Source: Bacillota bacterium (GTDB lineage: Bacteria; Bacillota; Bacilli; Paenibacillales; Paenibacillaceae). From it: a DNA stretch of 20,541 nucleotides. The stretch lies in assembly GCA_023386495.1 (NCBI GenBank), contig JAEWJS010000178.1, positions 1 to 20,541 of the forward strand, in the 5' to 3' direction. Every line of letters begins with the position of its first letter. Position 1 is the first letter of the stretch. The translations under genes and the position numbers were made by a program. Positions 6,382-14,600 of the stretch are shown here, one piece after another. The notes beneath the pieces were generated by a model. The model had not been told where the DNA came from and did no database searches. It was given only the letters and a program-made list of their open reading frames with translations.

Positions 6382-6433
6382 TTCATCCAGAACCGGCAGG
6401 AAGCATAACCAATAGCCAGGGAGGGTCGGTAGA

Positions 6434-7759
6434 ATGAAACATGCAAAATTGTGGGTGTCGATGCTGTTAATCGCGTTATTCGCAGCGGCTTGCTCAGGCG
6501 GAGGAGGCGGCGGCAACGATGGGAACAACGGCGGCGACGCCGTTGTGAAGCCTGAAGTGAAGCTGCAGTTCATGGGCTGGGAAGCGAGTCCCTTAGAGAC
6601 GGAGGCTGTCAAAAAAGGGTTGGAAGCGTTCATGAAGCTGCATCCGAACATCAAGGTGGAGTACCAGCCTGTGCCAGGCGGAGCGCAATATGTACAGAAG
6701 CTGTTATCGCAGCTAGCGGGGAATTCGGCACCTGACGTCTTCTTCCTCGGCGCGACGGAATATCGCACGTTCCAAGAACGCGGCGTACTGCTCGACCTGA
6801 CCGAACGGTTCGAGGGAGCCATGTCGCTCAATGACTTCATTCCTTCTGCCGCGAACATTATGAGTATCGACGGCAGCATCTATGGGGTGAGCAGCTGTAC
6901 CGTATCGCCCGTGCTCTACTATAACAAAGCGCTGTTCGACGCAGCGGGCATCCCTTACCCGCCCAGCAATCCGGATAAGGCATGGACATGGGATGAATTC
7001 CGGGAGGCGGCGAAGGCGCTCACGATTAAGGAAGGGGATAACGTCAAGCAATACGGCGCCTTCGGCTTCGAGAATTTCTATGTCACCAGCGCACAAATTC
7101 TCTCGAACGGCGGACAGATTTTTAACGATGACGTTACGGAGATGCGGCTGAACTCGCCGGAAGCGCAGGAAGTGTTCCAGGCGGTGTACGATCTTCGCGA
7201 AGCGGATGGCGCCGCCCCTTCGGCCAAGACGCTGGAGAGCATCGGCATGAAGGCGAATCAGATGCTGCAGACCGGCAGAACGGCAATGGTCGCAGACGGT
7301 TCATGGGCGCTGCAGGAGCTGGCATCGATGGACTTCGAGGTCGGGGTTGCGCCGCTGCCGAGCTTCGACGGCGCCAAGACGCACGGCCAAGCGCATGTGC
7401 ATGCCGCAGCGAAGAATACGAAGCATCCGGACGAAGCTTGGGAGTTGATCAAATTCCTGTCTTCCGAAGACTATCAGATAGACCTAATCAGCGAGGGTCT
7501 CTGGATGCCGAACCGTCAATCGCTGTACACCGAAGAGGGTATCGACAGGTGGTTCAATGCTGAGGTGCATCCGGAGGGCTTCCGGGAGCTCGTGCCGTTC
7601 TTCGCGGAGGCGGATTCCTATCCGATCGCGCTCGGTACGAAAGCGATCGTGAACGACATCATCACCGAAGAGACGGATAAGCTCTGGTATGCCGGGCAAT
7701 CCGTTGCTGACACGACGGCCAACATCGAATCCCGCTCGAATGCAGAGCTGGCGAAATAG
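6434..7759 (+). CDS. Sugar ABC transporter substrate-binding lipoprotein
   Basis: Extracellular solute-binding protein of family 1, 441 aa. The signal peptide (K-rich start, hydrophobic 7-19) ends in a lipobox with Cys20, followed by a Gly-rich linker (SGGGGGG) that tethers the domain to the membrane. The mature part has the family pattern FMKLHPNIKVEYQPVP near the N-terminus, YYNKALFDAAGIPYPP and TWDEFREAAKAL in mid-protein. It captures a carbohydrate, probably an arabinose-containing oligosaccharide given the GH127 gene downstream (inference). GGGAGGG precedes the ATG. A stem-loop directly after the gene separates it from the permease genes. Confidence 0.93.
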   Translation: MKHAKLWVSMLLIALFAAACSGGGGGGNDGNNGGDAVVKPEVKLQFMGWEASPLETEAVKKGLEAFMKLHPNIKVEYQPVPGGAQYVQKLLSQLAGNSAPDVFFLGATEYRTFQERGVLLDLTERFEGAMSLNDFIPSAANIMSIDGSIYGVSSCTVSPVLYYNKALFDAAGIPYPPSNPDKAWTWDEFREAAKALTIKEGDNVKQYGAFGFENFYVTSAQILSNGGQIFNDDVTEMRLNSPEAQEVFQAVYDLREADGAAPSAKTLESIGMKANQMLQTGRTAMVADGSWALQELASMDFEVGVAPLPSFDGAKTHGQAHVHAAAKNTKHPDEAWELIKFLSSEDYQIDLISEGLWMPNRQSLYTEEGIDRWFNAEVHPEGFRELVPFFAEADSYPIALGTKAIVNDIITEETDKLWYAGQSVADTTANIESRSNAELAK

Positions 7760-7769
7760 GATCGGGAGA

Positions 7770-7810
7770 GGCCTTGGATACGGACGTCGACGCAGTCCAA
7801 GGCCTTTCTT
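7770..7810 (+). terminator. Intra-operon stem-loop (partial terminator / mRNA stabiliser)
   Basis: GGCCTTGGA (7770-7778) pairs perfectly with TCCAAGGCC (7796-7804), followed by TTTCTT. It lies between the binding-protein stop and the first permease's ribosome binding site. In many sugar operons such a structure lowers downstream transcription and protects the upstream message, giving excess binding protein. Confidence 0.75.
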
Positions 7811-7828
7811 CCCGAAGGGAGGGACCCT

Positions 7829-8785
7829 ATGCACACGGATAATGGCGCGGTTGAACCGCAAGCCGGGATGTCGGGAACAGCCGCGGCGCGCACCGCGGAA
7901 GCGGGTTTCGCGAGAAGGCTGCTGAGGCGAGACGGGACCTGGGCATTCCTGCTCTTGCTCCCCAACCTGCTCGGGTTCCTGGCATTCACGCTGATTCCGG
8001 TTATCGCCTCTTTTGTACTTAGCTTCTCGTCATGGGATATGCTGTCGCCGATTCAGTGGGTGGGATTCGACAATTACGCCGCGCTGATGAAGGACGAGAC
8101 GTTCATCAAGGTGTTCTGGAACACGATCTATTTTGCGGGCGTGTCCGTGCCGATCGGCATTGCCGTGTCGCTGCTGCTTGCCGTGGCGCTTGACCAGAAC
8201 ATTCGCTTCAAGAAGTTCTATCGTGCCGCTTATTTCCTGCCCGTCGTATCCTCCATGGTGGCCGTAGCCGTCGTCTGGCAGTTCATCTATAACCCGGAAT
8301 TCGGCTTCATGAACTATGCGCTCGGTCTTGTCGGCATTAACGGGCCGGATTGGCTGACGAGCACGGTCTGGGCGATGCCGGCTGTTATCTTGACCAGCGT
8401 ATGGAAGAATCTCGGCTTTAACATGTTGATCTTCCTCGCAGGCCTGCAAGGCATCTCGAATGATTACTACGAAGCGGCTTCGATCGACGGCGCGCGGGTG
8501 CATCATAAGTTCTTCTTAATCACCGTCCCGCTGCTTTCGCCGACGACATTCTTCGTTACCGTCATGTCGTTCATCGGTTCCTTCCAGGTATTCGATACCG
8601 TGTTCCTGATGACGCAGGGCGGACCTGCCCGCTCGACTTCGGTCATCGTGCACTATTTGTACGAATACGGGTTCAAATATTTCAACATGGGCTATGCCAG
8701 CGCGATGGCTTACGTGCTCTTCTTCCTCATGTTGATCATTACGTTGTTCCAATTCTGGCGCCAGAAAAAATGGAGCGTCTACTAG
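7829..8785 (+). CDS. Sugar ABC transporter permease (MalF/UgpA type)
   Basis: Membrane-spanning subunit, 318 aa, with six main hydrophobic segments after a polar N-terminal extension of about 35 residues. The cytoplasmic EAA loop that docks the ATPase reads EAASIDGARVHHKFFLITVP (residues 215-234). AGGGAGGG lies five bases before the ATG. Its partner permease follows after 12 bases. The operon contains no ATPase, so energy coupling must come from a gene elsewhere, typically a shared MsmX-type ATPase in Firmicutes. Confidence 0.93.
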   Translation: MHTDNGAVEPQAGMSGTAAARTAEAGFARRLLRRDGTWAFLLLLPNLLGFLAFTLIPVIASFVLSFSSWDMLSPIQWVGFDNYAALMKDETFIKVFWNTIYFAGVSVPIGIAVSLLLAVALDQNIRFKKFYRAAYFLPVVSSMVAVAVVWQFIYNPEFGFMNYALGLVGINGPDWLTSTVWAMPAVILTSVWKNLGFNMLIFLAGLQGISNDYYEAASIDGARVHHKFFLITVPLLSPTTFFVTVMSFIGSFQVFDTVFLMTQGGPARSTSVIVHYLYEYGFKYFNMGYASAMAYVLFFLMLIITLFQFWRQKKWSVY

Positions 8786-8797
8786 GAGGGATCCCGC

Positions 8798-9625
8798 ATG
8801 AAACGTGGTTTGCCGCTCAGACTTATGTCGCATGCCATCCTGCTGGCTGGGGCGCTTACGATGATCATGCCCTTCCTGTGGACGGTCAGCACATCGCTGA
8901 AGCAGCTGCAGGAGGTGTTCGTATTCCCTCCGGCCCTATTCGGGGAGCGGATCGTATGGGAGAACTATTGGAACATATCCGACCGGTTTCCGTTCGGCGT
9001 GTACTTCCTTAACAGCCTGAAGGTGACGGTCATCGTCGTAATCGCTCAGCTTATCACGAGCTCAATGGCGGCTTTCGTATTTGCTCGATTGAAGTTCAAG
9101 TACCGCGACGCGCTGTTCGGCTTGTATATCGCCACCATGATGATCCCTGCGCAGGTGACATTGATTCCTAATTTCATTCTGATGCGCCAGTACAATCTGG
9201 TGGATACCCATTGGTCGCTTTTCCTGCCCGCGCTCGTAACGGCATTCGGGACATTCTTGCTGCGGCAATTCTTTCTGACGATTCCGGAAGCGCTCGAGGA
9301 CGCAGCCAAGATCGACGGTTGTTCGCCGCCAGGCATCTATGCGCGCATTTTCGTGCCGCTCTCGAAGCCGGCCATGGCTACGCTCGCCGTATTCGTGTTC
9401 ATGGGGATGTGGAACGATTTTCTCGTGCCGCTGATCTATATCAACACGCAGGACATGATGACGCTGCCGCTTGGTCTCGCCGCCATGCAGGGGCTGTATC
9501 GGACCGACTGGCCGGTGCTCATGGCAGGCACTGTGCTGTCGATTCTGCCGCTGATTGCGATTTTTCTGCTGGCGCAGGACTTCTTCATTAAAGGCGTAAC
9601 GCTCTCCGGGTTGAAAGGCGAGTAA
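8798..9625 (+). CDS. Sugar ABC transporter permease (MalG/UgpE type)
   Basis: Second membrane subunit, 275 aa, six hydrophobic segments starting at about residue 12. It has the N-terminal family signature PFLWTVSTSLK and the EAA loop EALEDAAKIDGCSPPGIYAR (164-183). AGGAGGG precedes the ATG. It forms the channel with the upstream permease for import of the sugar delivered by the lipoprotein. The GH127 gene starts 25 bases downstream on the same strand, so the imported oligosaccharide is probably cut in the cytoplasm. Confidence 0.93.
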   Translation: MKRGLPLRLMSHAILLAGALTMIMPFLWTVSTSLKQLQEVFVFPPALFGERIVWENYWNISDRFPFGVYFLNSLKVTVIVVIAQLITSSMAAFVFARLKFKYRDALFGLYIATMMIPAQVTLIPNFILMRQYNLVDTHWSLFLPALVTAFGTFLLRQFFLTIPEALEDAAKIDGCSPPGIYARIFVPLSKPAMATLAVFVFMGMWNDFLVPLIYINTQDMMTLPLGLAAMQGLYRTDWPVLMAGTVLSILPLIAIFLLAQDFFIKGVTLSGLKGE

Positions 9626-9650
9626 CGGATTACAGAATAGGAGTGATCAT

Positions 9651-11633
9651 ATGAGTCAATTGGAAGGTATGTTGAAACAGCCTCTCGAGCCGGTAGCGCT
9701 GCACAAGGTCGCGGTTGCGGATGCATTCTGGTCGGCCCGCGTGCGCAACGTCGTAGAAGAGGTCGTCCCTTATCAATGGAAGGCGCTTAACGATCAGATT
9801 CCGGGGGCTGCGCCGAGCCATACGATCGAGAACTTTCGATTGGCCGCCGGGGAAGCGGAGGGGCAGTATTACGGGATGGTGTTTCAGGACAGCGACCTCG
9901 GCAAATGGCTGGAGACCGCGGCATTCGTCCTCGCCGGGCATCCGGATCCTGAACTCGAGCGGATTGCGGACGACGTGATCGACCTATTGGGCCGCGCTCA
10001 GCAGCCGGACGGCTATCTGAACACGTATTATACGGTCCGGGAGCCGGGCAGCCGATGGACGAATCTTCGCGATAACCATGAATTGTATTGCGCCGGCCAT
10101 CTAATGGAAGCGGCGACGGCCTACTATGACGTCACCGGCAAGCGCAAATTCCTCGATATCATGTGCCGCTACGCGGATTATATCGGTGAGGTCTTCGGTT
10201 CGGAGGAAGGGCAGCTTCGCGGTTACGACGGTCACCCCGAGATCGAGCTCGCGCTTGTGAAGCTGTATCGGGCGACGGGAGAGCGTAAATATGCCGACTT
10301 GAGCAAATTTTTCGTGGACGAACGAGGGACGGCGCCGCATTTCTTCGATGTCGAAGCTCAGGTGCGGGAGGGCACGGGAATTCCGGGGCGTGCGCGGGAA
10401 CAGCGAGGCTATGATTACTTCCAAGCGCATCTTCCCGTACGGGAACAGACGACGGCGGAGGGGCATTCCGTCCGCGCGGTCTACCTCTACAGCGCCATGG
10501 CGGATCTGGCTGTCCAATACGGCGACGAATCGTTGCTGGCCGCATGCAGGAAGCTGTGGCAGGACACCGTGCGACGCAAAATGTATATCACAGGCGGCAT
10601 CGGCTCATCGGCTTACGAGGAACGGTTCACGGTGCCTTTCGATCTGCCGAACGATCGGGCGTATACGGAGACTTGCGCGGCCATCGGACTGATGTTCTGG
10701 GCGCAGCGCATGCTGCAGATCGAGAAAGAGCGGGAGTACGCGGACGTGATGGAGCTTGCGCTCTATAACGGCGTCATGAGCGGCATATCGCTGGACGGCA
10801 GAAGCTACTTCTACGTCAATCCGCTCGAGGTATGGCCGGATACGGCACATTGCCGCCATGACATGAAATCGGTCAAGACGGAGCGGCAGCCTTGGTTCGG
10901 GTGTGCCTGCTGCCCGCCGAATATCGCCCGTTTGATCGCTTCGCTCGGACAATATATCTATTCGCACAGCGCAGCTGACCGCGAGCTCTACGTGCATCTG
11001 TATATCGGCAGCACGCTCGATTTCGAGATGGACGGACGTCCGGTCAAGGTGTCGCAGCATGGGAATTACCCGTGGGACGGCGAAGCATCGCTTACGATCG
11101 AGGCCGAGCAGCCCGTCGAATTCGCGGCCATGATTCGGATTCCCGGCTGGACTCGAGGGGCCTCGATTAAGGTGAACGGCGAACCGATAAATGCGGTGGC
11201 AGCCGACTGGAAGGGATATGTACGGATTGCGCGCGTCTGGCAGGACGGCGATCGGGTCGAATTGTCGTTCGGCATGCCCGTCGAGTTCGTTCGCTCGCAT
11301 CCCAGCGTCCGGGAGAATGCGGGCAAGGTGGCGCTGAAGCGCGGGCCGGTCGTCTATTGCCTGGAAGAGGAAGATAACGGCGCTAACCTGCAGGATATCG
11401 TCCTGCCGGAGGATGCAAGCTTCGACGCGAATTACGATCCGGCGCTGCTCGGCGGCATGACCGTGATAACCGGTATCGGGCTGCGAAGCGTGCTGCCGGC
11501 TGAGGCAGCGAACGAATTGTATACGACCGCGGACTATGGAAGCGTACAGGTTCCGCTCAAGGCGATCCCATACTTCGCATGGTGCAATCGAACGCCTGGC
11601 GAAATGACGGTGTGGATTCGCAGTAAAAGATAG
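9651..11633 (+). CDS. GH127 beta-L-arabinofuranosidase
   Basis: Cytoplasmic glycoside hydrolase of 660 aa (DUF1680 family), nearly the same length as Bifidobacterium longum HypBA1 (658 aa). The zinc/thiolate site is intact: Glu340 and Cys342 in YTETC, and Cys420-Cys421 in GCACCPPN. These correspond to HypBA1 Glu338, Cys340, Cys417 (nucleophile) and Cys418. Glu324 in AYEER aligns with the HypBA1 acid/base Glu322. An extra Cys418 lies two residues before the pair. There is no signal peptide, so the substrate must be imported, matching the ABC genes directly upstream. AGGAG precedes the ATG by seven bases. GH127 members can act on other L-arabinofuranosides or related sugars, so exact specificity is open. 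Confidence 0.92.
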   Translation: MSQLEGMLKQPLEPVALHKVAVADAFWSARVRNVVEEVVPYQWKALNDQIPGAAPSHTIENFRLAAGEAEGQYYGMVFQDSDLGKWLETAAFVLAGHPDPELERIADDVIDLLGRAQQPDGYLNTYYTVREPGSRWTNLRDNHELYCAGHLMEAATAYYDVTGKRKFLDIMCRYADYIGEVFGSEEGQLRGYDGHPEIELALVKLYRATGERKYADLSKFFVDERGTAPHFFDVEAQVREGTGIPGRAREQRGYDYFQAHLPVREQTTAEGHSVRAVYLYSAMADLAVQYGDESLLAACRKLWQDTVRRKMYITGGIGSSAYEERFTVPFDLPNDRAYTETCAAIGLMFWAQRMLQIEKEREYADVMELALYNGVMSGISLDGRSYFYVNPLEVWPDTAHCRHDMKSVKTERQPWFGCACCPPNIARLIASLGQYIYSHSAADRELYVHLYIGSTLDFEMDGRPVKVSQHGNYPWDGEASLTIEAEQPVEFAAMIRIPGWTRGASIKVNGEPINAVAADWKGYVRIARVWQDGDRVELSFGMPVEFVRSHPSVRENAGKVALKRGPVVYCLEEEDNGANLQDIVLPEDASFDANYDPALLGGMTVITGIGLRSVLPAEAANELYTTADYGSVQVPLKAIPYFAWCNRTPGEMTVWIRSKR

Positions 11634-11671
11634 AGGCTATCGAACCGTGAATCAAGACCGCGGTATCCGGT

Positions 11672-11749
11672 TTATTCATTCTTCTTCAAGAACCACAATG
11701 ATTCGATGTAGAATAGGCTTGTGCTCCGGATAGCGGAGGACGAACGCAA
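11672..11749 (-). pseudogene. Remnant of a CBO0543 family gene
   Basis: On the minus strand, one frame reads FVLRYPEHKPILHR, matching FVLRYPERKSVLHR of the intact gene at 4601-5077. Immediately after, another frame reads SLWFLKKNE and a stop, matching the intact C-terminus (YLWFEKKKIELL). About 45-50 codons between these two blocks, and the whole N-terminal half, are missing. It is a frameshifted deletion product with no start codon. The rest of 11634-11793 holds only the terminator. Confidence 0.7.
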
Positions 11750-11792
11750 GGAAGCCGTCGGCATCATGCCAGCGGCTTCCTTGTATTTGTTC
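11750..11792. terminator. Bidirectional terminator between GH127 and neopullulanase genes
   Basis: GGAAGCCG (11750-11757) pairs with CGGCTTCC (11773-11780), with inner GGCAT/ATGCC pairing. TTGTATTTGTT follows on the plus strand. It lies 14 bases past the stop of the minus-strand neopullulanase gene. The outer stem is identical to that at 5154-5183. Confidence 0.75.
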
Positions 11793-11793
11793 G

Positions 11794-13548
11794 TTATTCG
11801 GTTCGGAGCTCTTGCTTCAGGATGCGGTAGCCGTAGGGCGCTAGCGACAGCTCCACGCTGCCTTGCTTGGCGGCAATCGAGGCACCGGTCCATGCGTCAG
11901 ACAGACGGCCGGAGCCGAGCGTCAGCCGAACGGAGTCAGACGCTTCGCTGTTGTTGAGCACAATGACGTAACGTTCCCGTTCGTCTTGACGGCTGTAAGC
12001 TAGCAACTGCTCGCCGGCTTCCGCGCGCACGACTTCAAAATCGCCTGTGCGAAGGGCAGCCGCGCCTAAGCGGAGCCGAATGAGCTGCCGATAGAAGTCG
12101 AGCAGATCGTCATCTTGACGTGCCGGATCCCATTCCATGCACTTGCGGCACCCAGGGTCCGCGCCGCCGGTTAAGCCGACTTCGTCGCCGTAATAGAGGC
12201 ATGGCGTGCCGATGAAGGTGAATTGCACGAGCGCTGCCAGCTTCATGCGTGCGCGATTATCGTCGCACAGCGTCAGGAGGCGCGGCGTATCGTGGCTGTC
12301 CAGCAGATTGAAGGCGGCTTCGGATACCTGCGTAGGGAAGGCTGCAAGGAGCTTGCCCATCCGATCGGCGAATCCGCGCGCATCCAGCTTCCGCTCGACG
12401 ATATAGTCGAGGACGGCGGTCGTGAACGGGTAATTCATGACCGCATCGAATTGGTCGCCTTGCAGCCATGCAATGGCGTCATGCCAGATCTCGCCTAATA
12501 TATAGGCATCCGGATTCACGCTCTTGACGGTGTCGCGGAAGCGGCGCCAGAAGCGATGATCGACTTCGTTGGCGACATCCAGCCGCCAGCCGTCGATCCC
12601 GATCTCCTCCAGCCAATAACGGGCAACGCCGAGCAGGTATTCCTGTACCTCAGGATGCTCGGTATTGAACTTCGGCATATGCCGTTCGAATGCGAACGTC
12701 TCGTAGGTCGGAATGCCGTCCTTCACGTCCAGCGGCCATTCCCGTACATGGAACCACTGTGCATACTTCGACTCGGCACCGTTCGCTAGACAGTCTTGGA
12801 AGGGCGGGAAGGTGCGGCCGGCGTGGTTGAACACGGCATCGAGCAGGACGCGAATGCCTCGGGCATGGCATGCATCGACCAACTGCTTCAGCGTATCGTT
12901 CGTGCCGAACTGCGGATCTACCTGATAATAGTCGCGCGTATCGTATTTATGGTTGGTCGGGGCTTCGAATACGGGGGTAAAATAGATCGCGTTCACCCCA
13001 AGGTCGGTTAAGTAATCGAGGCGATCGAGCACACCCTGCAGATCGCCGCCGAAGAAGTTGCTCGGCGAAGGCTCGCCGCCCCAATCCTCGACGCCATCCG
13101 GATCATTGGAAGGATTGCCGTTCGCGAACCGTTCCGGGAAGATCTGATAGAACACGGCATCCTTCACCCATGAAGGAGGCGCAAACACGTCTGCGGGGTT
13201 CAAGTAAGGGAAGTCGAAGAACCGATTCGGATCGCCGGGCTCTTCTTCTTCGAAGCCATGCTCGGTATACCAGAGCTGGATGACCCCGTCATCCAAGAGA
13301 AAAGCATATCGCATGCGACGGTACTCAGGCTGAACGAATGCCTGCCAATAGTCGAAGAGCTCGTCGGATGCAAGCTTGCGCATCGGAAGGAGCTTCTTCG
13401 TGCGCTGCCAATCATACTTATCCCCGGCCAACACACGGGTATCCATGACGTCGTCTCGCTTCGTTCGGATCCGCAGTTCCACTGTCGTCGTACTGTATGC
13501 GCTGGCCCAGTTCAGCTTCGGTCGGTGTTCGATCGCTTCTAACAGCAT
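11794..13548 (-). CDS. Neopullulanase / cyclomaltodextrinase-type alpha-glycosidase (GH13_20)
   Basis: A 584-aa cytoplasmic GH13 enzyme. Residues 1-120 form the N-terminal CBM34-like domain typical of neopullulanase, maltogenic amylase and cyclomaltodextrinase. The catalytic barrel follows with region I DAVFNH (237-242), region II GWRLDVANE with nucleophile Asp324, region III GEIWH with acid/base Glu353, and region IV DSHDT with Asp420. MPKFN (291-295) matches region V of this subfamily. It hydrolyses alpha-1,4 (and some alpha-1,6) links in cyclodextrins, pullulan or maltodextrins; no signal peptide is present. AGGAGG lies just before the ATG. The roughly 105-nt leader contains a terminator and a competing hairpin, so expression is probably attenuated. 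Confidence 0.93.
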   Translation of the reverse strand: MLLEAIEHRPKLNWASAYSTTTVELRIRTKRDDVMDTRVLAGDKYDWQRTKKLLPMRKLASDELFDYWQAFVQPEYRRMRYAFLLDDGVIQLWYTEHGFEEEEPGDPNRFFDFPYLNPADVFAPPSWVKDAVFYQIFPERFANGNPSNDPDGVEDWGGEPSPSNFFGGDLQGVLDRLDYLTDLGVNAIYFTPVFEAPTNHKYDTRDYYQVDPQFGTNDTLKQLVDACHARGIRVLLDAVFNHAGRTFPPFQDCLANGAESKYAQWFHVREWPLDVKDGIPTYETFAFERHMPKFNTEHPEVQEYLLGVARYWLEEIGIDGWRLDVANEVDHRFWRRFRDTVKSVNPDAYILGEIWHDAIAWLQGDQFDAVMNYPFTTAVLDYIVERKLDARGFADRMGKLLAAFPTQVSEAAFNLLDSHDTPRLLTLCDDNRARMKLAALVQFTFIGTPCLYYGDEVGLTGGADPGCRKCMEWDPARQDDDLLDFYRQLIRLRLGAAALRTGDFEVVRAEAGEQLLAYSRQDERERYVIVLNNSEASDSVRLTLGSGRLSDAWTGASIAAKQGSVELSLAPYGYRILKQELRTE

Positions 13549-13576
13549 GTGTCGTCCTCCTAAGGATCGGGATCAA

Positions 13577-13637
13577 GGCATAGAAAAAGGCACAACCTCT
13601 GCGAACAGACGAGGTTGTACCTGATCAGGTAACATTG
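13577..13637 (-). promoter_or_regulatory. Leader attenuator of the neopullulanase gene
   Basis: On the minus strand, GGTACAACCTC (13621-13611) pairs with GAGGTTGTGCC (13599-13589) over 11 pairs (one T-G), followed by TTTTTC. This is a full intrinsic terminator between promoter and start codon. Just upstream, the palindrome ACCTGATCAGGT (13630-13619) forms a competing hairpin that shares the GGT of the terminator's 5' arm. The stretch 13637-13613 resembles RAT antiterminator sites of the BglG/SacY/LicT family (shared TGTTAC...CAGG...ACC), but with a much shorter loop. The regulator is unknown. Confidence 0.6.
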
Positions 13638-13659
13638 CCTTCAAGTTATGCTTGCAGCC

Positions 13660-13688
13660 ATTATACCAAAAGCGGTTACGGACAGCAA
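13660..13688 (-). promoter_or_regulatory. Sigma-A promoter of the neopullulanase gene
   Basis: On the minus strand, TTGCTG (13688-13683) and a perfect TATAAT (13665-13660) are 17 bases apart. The start near 13653 puts the whole attenuator inside the leader. Confidence 0.65.
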
Positions 13689-13766
13689 GTTCGTCGGACT
13701 CTACATCAATAGGCCGCTAATCCCAATTAATTAATGCAATAGACCTAATAATTTGTTAAATTGCGG

Positions 13767-13795
13767 TTGACTTTTCGATCCAACAACGGAAAAAT
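13767..13795 (+). promoter_or_regulatory. Putative promoter of the coiled-coil protein gene
   Basis: TTGACT (13767-13772) is 17 bases before AAAAAT (13790-13795). The -35 is good and the -10 is weak. It lies 34 bases upstream of the gene's start. Confidence 0.35.
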
Positions 13796-13828
13796 AAAGG
13801 GATAATCAAGGGATCGCGAGGAGACCTC

Positions 13829-14212
13829 ATGAACGAGTACCCGAACTTGTCTAAGGAAGAGTTGGAAGCGCTGTTAGGCAGCGTTCCTCAGACCGAAGAC
13901 GATGCGGCATCATCGGCTGCGGGCCTGCAAGCCCTATCGACGGAAGAGACGGTGTTGCGTCTAGGTGCGGGACTGCGTGCGCTGACTGCCAAAGTCCTCT
14001 ATCTGGAAGAGACGGTCAAGGAACTGCGCCTGCAGCTGCTCCAGCAGGAACGCATGCATGTACGATCGCGCGAGTCAGCGCACGCTAACCCCGAACGGGA
14101 GCAGGCTTCGCACGCCGGCGGTTCGAGAGATACGGAGGCGCAGCGTGAGCCTGACCGCCACTCCGATAAGAAGCTTAGCCGCCTGGAGCGCTTCGGCCGA
14201 CGCGGCCGCTAG
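13829..14212 (+). CDS. Hypothetical coiled-coil protein, 127 aa
   Basis: No family recognised. The N-terminal part is acidic (NLSKEELEALLGSVPQTEDD), residues about 43-75 have a heptad-like Leu pattern (VLRLGAGLRALTAKVLYLEE then VKELRLQLLQQE) predicting a coiled coil, and the last 45 residues are polar, charged and low in complexity, ending in a basic FGRRGR tail. GAGGAG lies five bases before the ATG. There are no membrane segments or signal peptide. A strong hairpin follows at 14227. Confidence 0.65.
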   Translation: MNEYPNLSKEELEALLGSVPQTEDDAASSAAGLQALSTEETVLRLGAGLRALTAKVLYLEETVKELRLQLLQQERMHVRSRESAHANPEREQASHAGGSRDTEAQREPDRHSDKKLSRLERFGRRGR

Positions 14213-14226
14213 CGGAACTCGTCGTT

Positions 14227-14255
14227 CAGCCCCGCCGAAACATTCGGCGGGGCTG
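14227..14255. terminator. Perfect 13-bp hairpin between convergent genes
   Basis: CAGCCCCGCCGAA (14227-14239) pairs with TTCGGCGGGGCTG (14243-14255) around a 3-base loop. It sits between two converging genes, as a bidirectional terminator would, but no T run follows on either strand. Confidence 0.6.
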
Positions 14256-14268
14256 ATTCGCGCTTGAA

Positions 14269-14448
14269 TCATTCCTGATTGTCGTCGTCCTTGGGCTTCC
14301 GTACCCATTTGGCCACGGTTAGCACCGCCCATACAGCTGCCAGGAATACGATTACCGCATCCAGCACCTGCATCGGCGGCGTGAAGTCAACGAACAGAAT
14401 GATGGCCGCCGCAATGGCGAGTAGCGTGAAGAGATCGGATTTATTCAA
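14269..14448 (-). CDS. Small membrane protein, 59 aa
   Basis: On the minus strand a 59-codon frame encodes two hydrophobic segments (about residues 6-21 and 28-47) separated by DFTPPMQ, with a charged tail KPKDDDNQE. No family is recognised. The start is uncertain. TTG 14448 lies 14 bases from the ribosome binding site GGGAGGG (14469-14463), too far. A GTG at 14459-14457 is in another frame and meets a stop after four codons. One missing base near 14448 would join that GTG (SSN...) to this frame, so the gene may be slightly frameshifted. A TATAAT on the minus strand at 14495-14490 could drive it. Confidence 0.6.
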   Translation of the reverse strand: MNKSDLFTLLAIAAAIILFVDFTPPMQVLDAVIVFLAAVWAVLTVAKWVRKPKDDDNQE

Positions 14449-14600
14449 TTGCTGCTCACTTACCCTCCCATGTAATATCAGACCCTCTCATTATATAGCC
14501 CCCGCCGATTGGCGAAAAGCCCTCACGAATGGTTTCCGCGGCGCATACAATAAGGCAAGGACAAGAATACGAAGCTGCAGCGTCGAAAGGAGAGGCCATC

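Noticed and set aside
12206..12498. Plus-strand reading frames opposite the neopullulanase gene
   Set aside because: They are shadows of a GC-rich gene with intact catalytic motifs; no ribosome binding sites or recognisable domains.
13666..13682. Possible cre site in the neopullulanase promoter spacer (around AAGCGGTTAC)
   Set aside because: It has about three or more mismatches to the cre consensus, including conserved end positions.
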